Assembly: GCA_033239005.1 (NCBI GenBank)
Contig: BSQZ01000039.1
Location: forward strand, 5,456,816 to 5,520,815
DNA from: Lamellibrachia satsuma
Taxonomy: Eukaryota; Annelida; Polychaeta; Sabellida; Siboglinidae
Length of the DNA: 64,000 nt
Direction: 5' to 3'
Shown here: positions 48,276-64,000 of the stretch, one piece after another
Position numbering within the stretch: position 1 is the first letter of the stretch
Layout of the letters: each line of letters opens with the position of its first letter
Notes under the pieces: model-generated
The model's input: only the letters and a program-made list of their open reading frames with translations
The model's database searches: none
Told to the model about the DNA's origin: nothing
Program-made: the position numbers and the translations under genes

Positions 48276-48965
48276 ATTTGTAACAGTCGACCGCGCCTTA
48301 CATACGGAGCTATACATATTTGTTATAGTCGACCGCGCCTTGGAAACGTCACCTATTTACCTAGCTACAATATGGGACATCAACGGAATGTTACATTTTA
48401 TTAACATGAATAATACATTTAATGTATACGTTGACAGAAATAATGCATCTAACATACTTTTTACAAAAAGTGACTTTAACCGAAAATGTCAATACTAGCC
48501 CCGGCCCCCCAATTTCCCCTTCCTCAATGCATGATCATGGGGTCTCTGACAACAGTTTTCCACACGAGAGCAAATCAAAGAAATGTGTACTGCATCATAG
48601 AGGGGGTGTGGCAGGAAGTGGGAGCTAGGTCGGTCCTAAAAATTGGTCCGCCTCGTGGTTTTGATAAGGGGCGTTTGAGCTTACACAATCAGCCGGGCAT
48701 TTCTGAAAAAAAAGGTTACAATTTAAACAAATTATGTCAAAAAGGGGGCGTCGCACTCTCCCCGAACCGCCCTGAGGACGGGCATGGAGGTGGGAGGTTG
48801 ATACCAATCCCACCCACCACCCCACCCCCATTATATATGTATAGCACATAGGCCTGTAATAATATAACTAATTGCTTATATCGTTTTGCGAAATAATTGG
48901 TCCTAATTGTCCAATGACAATGTTGGATTATTCCATGCACAGCGGTAAGTATGACACGTGTCAAC
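48276..48965. other. Spacer upstream of SH2B, C-rich G-quadruplex motif
   Basis: No gene seen. At 48809-48829 the + strand has C-runs of 3, 3, 4 and 5 with short loops, so the minus strand could fold as a G-quadruplex. Confidence 0.5.
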
Positions 48966-49147
48966 GGTCTGTCGTCTATATCTATCTAGACATCTACCCA
49001 GCTTTCTCTGTCTTTTTCTATGTCTCGATCTGTCATTCTGTCCGTCCATCTCCTAGACGGTCTGTCGTCTATATCTATCTAGACATCTACCCAGCTTTCT
49101 CTGTCTTTTTCTATGTCTCTGTCATTCTGTCCGTCCATCTCCTAGAC
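48966..49147. repeat. Tandem duplication upstream of SH2B
   Basis: A 93-bp copy (48966-49058) is followed by an 89-bp copy (49059-49147), nearly identical except for a CTCGAT/CT difference. Both begin GGTCTGTCGTCTATATCTAT and are pyrimidine-rich. It ends about 265 bp before the SH2B start codon. Confidence 0.93.
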
Positions 49148-49412
49148 GCTGCAGTGAGTAGCGCCGCCCGCGGCATGCACTGGAACCAAAATAGACGCAC
49201 TTTCAGGTCATTTCCTGGTTTGCCCATCCGGGACATCATGCGCGAAAACTCAACTGCGCTGACTGTCATCCACCATGTTTAGATACGACAGCTGGGCAAC
49301 TGGTCGGTAGGCCGTTGAAATAATTGCATTTTAGGAGAAAAGGCGACGTTGAAACGCTAATCATGTTTCGGGCCCGTCACCTCGGAAACAGGCGGCGCGA
49401 TCGCAAGGCTGT

Positions 49413-58915
<9,503 letters not shown>

Positions 58916-60279
58916 GTATGTTTTTATTTTGAATTGTACGTTTCTTTTTTAGCCAAATAGCATTCTACCCAGTGCATATCTTCTCACATATTTTTATATA
59001 AATTTCTTTGAATCTTTTAATCTAAATTTTATTTTAGATTGTATTTTTAATTTGTGTTTTTTATATAAAACTGTGTATTTATTTTTTTATTCAATGAAAT
59101 TGCAAAAGAAATTAATTAGCCAGTAGAGAGCCATAGCCTTTGTGGGCTCTATCCAGTTTTCTCACGTGAATGCTGCAAGAATGTAAGGTTTGGCAGCAAA
59201 AGACTAAACAATTAAATTTTTTATTTGTTATTTAAATTTTTAGTACATCTGTTAGTTTTATGACACTTTGCATATTTGTTCCGTGAAATTAATTGTTGAC
59301 GGATTCGTAAATCACTGCCAGATCAATTTAGATTTTTGTTAATGAAGAAAGTCATGGGCGTAGCATGAACCCGGGGCTTTTTATACAGTTCTAATGTCAG
59401 CATGTTTGTGCATGTTCTAATCCCAATTAATCTACAATGCGCACGCCGAAACTCACACACCAACCTGTTCTGCCACTAATTAAGATCTTGTGTCATTCCC
59501 TCTGATGGCACTGGTACTTTTTGACCTGTGTATTGGGGTCTCCAGAAAAACATTGGCAAATTGGCAAATTTCTTTTACCTGACAAAACCATGTGGAGTCA
59601 TTTCTGGAGGGAAGGGGACCTTGTCCAACTGGATAGAGCAAGAGAACTACCCAAGGCCGTAGATGATGCCCCATACTTCAGTATAAACCACAAACGTAAA
59701 CCCTGATGTAAAAACAAAATATAAAGCCTGATGTTCATCTAATATGCCAATTGTCAGCCCTTAACAGCAGTATTATACCCTCGTAGCTAACTCAAATATG
59801 ACATCCTAATAGAGCAAACCAAAAAGATATGATTCCTGATAAAAACTAAATTTTAGGAGGACATATGATGCCCAACAGGAAAAATCAATCTCTCAGACAT
59901 TTATAGCACAAATTCATGGGTAAAAAACAGTCTTGTTCAAAAACGTTTATACAGATTTGCTTATCATAGTCCTGACAAAGATTATACACTGTAAGCCAAA
60001 CAAGTTATATTAATAATTATGGATAAGGACATTAGCGAGATTTCATGAAGAGTTGGCGGTGCTCTTATCTCCTGGGATGATATTTAGAAATTGTATGTTT
60101 TGCTGCAGGACTGGATAAAAAGCAGTAATTATATATTATTATATTCTGCTGCTATCAGGTTACAGTGGCAACTTGGCAGGCCATTGTTGTTATGAATACA
60201 AGAGTGTTTGTAACACTACTGGTATATCCATTTCTGTGTTGGAGGAAATGCCAGGATACAGAATTAGACAGTGTGTTAT
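58916..60279 (+). other. Presumed SH2B intron 3, no exon seen
   Basis: AT-rich. A 61-codon frame at 59521-59706 has no recognisable family. No SH2 motif was found in any frame by eye. Confidence 0.45.
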
Positions 60280-60574
60280 TATAGCCAATACTTTGGGATT
60301 TATTCACGTGTCTTGGGATGGGAGGGACGCCAAATTAGCCATCATATAATAAAATTACTTTGTTACGAAGAATGCCTAAGAGAATGTGGTTTGGCTACCC
60401 TAGAGAGAAGGAGGTTAAGAGGAGATCAAATTGAAGTTTTTAAGATATTGAATGGGTATGAAAGTATTGATAGAAATATATTTTGTCACTTATAAAACAC
60501 AGTAGAACTAGAGGACATGAAGTACATTTGTGAAGGATCAGTTGTAACTCTCATCTTTATCCCTATAGTCCAGG

Positions 60575-62031
60575 GCGAGGCTGGCACTGACACTGGTTGT
60601 ACATTTTTTTACCCTTTGTTACTGATCCCATTTCACTGCCATCTCCACCAAATGTTTCCTCTCCCCCATCCCTCGTTCTAATTCTCCACTCCCCTCCCAC
60701 ATCCGCCGAATCTCTCTTCATGCAGTCCTCCCATCTCAGTCTTGGTCTTCCTCTTCTTCTTTTATCCTCCACTCTAAGCGCTTCTCTCTTCGTCAACCAT
60801 TTCCCCTTTCCAAGTGTCCAGCCCACTTTAGCCAGCTGCTCACCAGCTTCCCCATGAGACTCTCTCCCACACCAACATCCTCCCTCAGCCCCTCCATTCT
60901 TTGCTTGTCTATTCTTTTCATTCCCGCAATTATTCTCACCCAGTTATTCACACAATCTTGCAGTTTCTCTTGTTGTTTTTCTGTCATCACCATAGTCTCT
61001 AGGCCGTATAGGTCTGTCATCGCCATAGTCTCTAGGCCGTATAGGTCTGTCATCACCATAGTCTCTAGGCCGTATAGGTCTGTCATCACCATAGTCTCTA
61101 GGCCGTATAGGTCTGTCATCACCATAGTCTCTAGGCCGTATAGGTCTGTCATCGCCATAGTCTCTAGGCCATATAGGTCTGTCATCGCCATAGTCTCTAG
61201 GCCGTATAGGTCTGTCATCGCCATAGTCTCTAGGCCGTATAGGTCTGTCATCACCATAGTCTCTAGGCCGTATAGGTCTGTCATCGCCATAGTCTCTAGG
61301 CCATATAGGTCTGTCATCGCCATAGTCTCTAGGCCGTATAGGTCTGTCATCGCCATAGTCTCTAGGCCATATAGGTCTGTCATCGCCATAGTCTCTAGGC
61401 CGTATAGGTCAGTCATCGCCATAGTCTCTAGGCCATATAGGTCTGTCATCGCCATAGTCTCTAGGCCGTATAGGTCTGTCATCACCATAGTCTCTAGGCC
61501 GTATAGGTCTGTCATCACCATAGTCTCTAGGCCGTATAGGTCTGTCATCATCATAGTCTCTAGGCCATATAGGTCTGTCATCACCATAGTCTCTAGGCCA
61601 TATAGGTCTGTCATCGCCATAGTCTCTAGGCCATATAGGTCTGTCATCGCCATAGTCTCTAGGCCGTATATGTCTGTCATCGCCATAGTCTCTAGGCCGT
61701 ATAGGTCTGTCATCGCCATAGTCTCTAGGCCGTATAGGTCTGTCATCGCCATAGTCTCTAGGCCGTATAGGTCTGTCATCGCCATAGTCTCTAGGCCGTA
61801 TAGGTCAGTCATCGCCATAGTCTCTAGGCCGTATAGGTCTGTCATCACCATAGTCTCTAGGCCGTATAGGTCTGTCATCGCCATAGTCTCTAGGCCGTAT
61901 AGGTCTGTCATCGCCATAGTCTCTAGGCTGTATAGGTCTGTCATCGCCATAGTCTCTAGGCCGTATAGGTCTGTCATCGCCATAGTCTCTAGGCCGTATG
62001 AGTAAGCTGGTGTTACACATGAGCTAAGCAC
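60575..62031 (-). mobile_element. RTE-like LINE C-terminus with in-frame 33-bp array
   Basis: The minus frame from 62031 to 60793 is open for 412 codons. It starts CVTPAYSYGLETMAMT, repeats an 11-residue unit DLYGLETMAMT about 31 times, then continues into EKQQEKLQDCVNNWVRIIAG, RMEGLREDVGVGESLMGKLV and SSWLKWAGHLERG. Downstream in another frame is KRRRGRPRLRWEDCMKRDSA. Without the array this is an ordinary LINE C-terminal region, so the array is a secondary expansion of LINE codons. Confidence 0.85.
60981..61999 (-). repeat. 33-bp minisatellite, about 31 copies, derived from LINE codons
   Basis: The + strand unit is CATCGCCATAGTCTCTAGGC then CGTATAGGTCTGT. Variants are CATCACC, GGCCAT and GGTCAGT. 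The unit length keeps the LINE reading frame and no stop appears in that frame, although nothing requires this once the element is dead. Confidence 0.95.
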
Positions 62032-62450
62032 CTTTCCTTTTAGCTTCTGAAGTATATGTCTGTCTCACATCACCCTTTCCAATTTCCTCTATGCATTCAT
62101 CCCAGCTTGTATAGATAATAATAATATATTTTATTTGATATAGTGCCAGATCCAATTTTAAATTGTTATTGGTGCTTTGCAAGACAAATAGTTATACAAT
62201 TGCTAAATAAACATGGAATTTTTTACATATACATTATACAACCTAGTTGAAATAAGAATATAAAATATATCTAGTGTAATAAAATATAATATCTGGTGTA
62301 ATATAATATAATATAATACTATAGATTGGATACCAGAAAGTGCTCACTGCCACAGAGGACAATAAATGAATGGAAGAGATTATCTACAGATTGTGTAAAT
62401 GCTAAATTGTGCTGCCACAAAAGCCCTTGAGCCTGCATTTGTAACGTGTT

Positions 62451-63159
62451 GTCATGTATCAAGATCAGATTATGCCACCCCAATGTCTGGGGTACAGAGT
62501 CAGTTGTTTACATGTGCATAATGTCATTATTGTGATTATTTGCGATGTCTACGTTCAGTTCAATATTTCCTAGCATGTTATGAGGAAAAAAATCAACTGA
62601 CTCGTTAGCTGCCCTGTCCAGCTACCTTAAAAACAAAATTGACGAATATCTCGGAAGCGATGGGATTATATTTATGCATGGTTATTTTCAAGTAACTTTA
62701 GTGATATACATATACCGGGTTATATGGACATGAAATACATGTTTGCTATCCGATTTATCACATTTTCATGATCCTATAAAGTTCCAAGTTGGCTCCGAAA
62801 ACGTACGTAAGCAAGACATTCACCTATAAATAGCAAACTGGAAGAATAGGCAGACCTATTTGTCTGGATTAAAATAACTTCCTGTCTGCTTTACCGGGGG
62901 CTCCAATGTGTTCTTCTAACCTGAGTGCGGCTCAACGCAACAGCTGCTTTCAAATTCCTCAAAGACATTTGCCACAACAATTACCCTGTACTGTGAGGAT
63001 CATGGAATGTTTAGAACAAAGCCATTTGGCACCCACAGAACTTGCCTGGTGAGACTAATTAGCACTTAGCATGATCCGTTTACGGCAAGATGTGAAATAA
63101 TCCAAAGACTACTTCAGTCAACTGGTTTAGACCCATTATAGTTTTTTTAACAAGATTGT
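62451..63159 (+). other. Presumed SH2B intron 3, no feature seen
   Basis: No exon recognised. Frames at 62.88-63.05 kb were examined for SH2 motifs and rejected. Confidence 0.4.
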
Positions 63160-63325
63160 CATCCAAGGCAAAGGCCCAGATGACAAGTGGACAAGGAAGC
63201 CATCCAAGGCAAAGGCCCAGATGACAAGTGGACAAGGAAGCCATCCAAGGCAAAGGCCCAGATGACAAGTGGACAAGGAAGCCATCCAAGGCAAAGGCCC
63301 AGATGACAAGTGGACAAGGAAGCCA
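63160..63325. repeat. 41-bp minisatellite, 4 copies
   Basis: The unit CATCCAAGGCAAAGGCCCAG then ATGACAAGTGGACAAGGAAGC is repeated four times with no visible change. Confidence 0.95.
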
Positions 63326-63361
63326 TTGTCTTGTCGAGAGTCCAGCAATGTTCATCTACGT

Positions 63362-64000
63362 GTAACCCGCCCTCCTGAGATATGTGTCAACCCTGTTGTT
63401 AAACATATCCACGCTGCTAGCAGTTACACAATCTGTAGATAATTTGTTCCATTGATTTATTGTCCTCTGTGAGAACGAGTACTTCTTGATATCCAATCTA
63501 CATTGATCCTTTACTAATTTTACCTCATGTCCTCAAGTTCTAATATCTTTCCTGAGTGAGAACAAAATATTTCTATCAATATTTTCATAATCATTCAGTA
63601 TTCTAAAAACTTCAATTTGATCTCCTCTTAACCTCCTTGTCTCTATGGTTGTTAAACCACATTCTTTCAGGTGTTCTTCATGACTAAGGTTTCTCAGTTC
63701 TGGAATAATTTTAGTTGCTCTCCTCTGTATGTGTTCAAGTGTATCTATATCCTTCTTATGATATGATCTCCAAGATTGTATACAGTATTCTAAATGAGGC
63801 TTAACTATTGCTTTATGCAGAAGTGCATAATTAGCTCTTTTTCCTTGTATGTTATATTTCTCCTAATCAACCCAAGACTTTGATTACCCTTTGAAGCTGC
63901 AATACCACACTGCTCTGAAACTTTCATATCAGCACTTATTGTTATTCCTAAGTCCTTTTCTTTTACTGTAGTACTTAGAACAGTATCTCCCATTTTATAG
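63362..64000 (-). mobile_element. CR1-type LINE C-terminus, runs off the window
   Basis: On the minus strand: VLSTTVKEKDLGITISADMK and SLGLIRRNITYKEKELIMHF at the window edge. Then ECGLTTIETRRLRGDQIEVF-like residues, YENIDRNIF, DIKKYSFSQRTINQWNKLS near 63470 and RVDTYLRRAGYT before a stop near 63362. It is close to the CR1 copy at 60.28 kb on the other strand, so both belong to one family. The upstream part lies beyond 64 kb. Confidence 0.85.

Larger units (their letters stand above)
60280..62450 (+). mobile_element. CR1-type LINE C-terminus split by another LINE
   Basis: The first part (60280-60550) encodes ECLRECGLATLERRRLRGDQ, IEVFKILNGYESIDRNIF and, after a stop, TRGHE and VKDQ-like residues. 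The second part (about 62320-62410) resumes with RLDTRKCSLPQRTINEWKRL and STDCVNA, the next CR1 residues. The stretch between is occupied by a minus-strand LINE of a different family. Confidence 0.78.

Noticed and set aside
47710..48498. 262-codon open frame
   Set aside because: Artefact of the 48-bp array period; residues repeat as SHSLRYSLRGVTLYGG.
60981..61999. CRISPR-like or protein repeat array of 33 bp
   Set aside because: No spacers, and the unit is clearly part of a LINE coding strand on both flanks.
62880..63060. Possible SH2B downstream exon
   Set aside because: The frame has no SH2 signature (no FLVR-like strand) and contains stops in the phase required by exon 3.

Overview
This is a 64 kb piece of an AT-rich, intron-bearing animal genome, most likely a marine invertebrate; the phylum cannot be settled from the sequence. 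The evidence is two multi-exon genes with GT-AG introns and metazoan protein families (RPAIN and SH2B), tRNA-derived SINEs, several LINE clades, hAT elements and MITEs, a decayed Gypsy element, and an unusually dense set of minisatellites. There is nothing prokaryotic here.

Layout. 0-24 kb is a gene-poor repeat landscape: a long inverted-repeat element (0.4-1.7 kb), a 71-bp array and a LINE carrying a 35-bp array (3.7-6.3 kb), a MITE and a 43-bp array (6.6-7.6 kb), a LINE (7.65-9.25 kb), inverted 22/24-bp arrays (10.5-11.1 kb), copies of an unclassified dispersed family (3.2, 11.9, 12.7, 13.3, 13.6 and 58.6 kb), a hAT relic (14.5-15.8 kb), a decayed Gypsy element (18.7-20.9 kb) and a 29-bp-unit array (23.1-23.7 kb). 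24.9-35.8 kb holds a complete RPAIN-type gene on the + strand: seven coding exons and 228 codons, whose last intron contains about 32 copies of a 90-bp repeat. 36-49 kb is intergenic: a 55-bp hairpin array, a decayed unidentified coding remnant, a hAT MITE with perfect 8-bp target duplications, a CR1-type LINE and a second 29-bp-family array. From 49.4 kb to the window end lies the 5' part of an SH2B-family adaptor gene: three coding exons for the dimerisation and PH domains. The SH2 domain is not in the window. Its introns carry a near-perfect 30-bp x 17 array, MITEs, nested LINEs and a 33-bp array.

How the parts relate. The two genes have unrelated jobs: nuclear delivery of replication protein A, and receptor tyrosine kinase signalling. 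They share only neighbourhood and strand. The main interest is tandem-array birth. Two arrays grew out of LINE coding sequence, two are three-part higher-order repeats (3x29 and about 3x30 bp), and the two long intronic arrays repeat splice-site-like motifs in the sense of the host gene. No defence system, CRISPR array or gene cluster was found. All long open frames over the arrays are products of the repeats.
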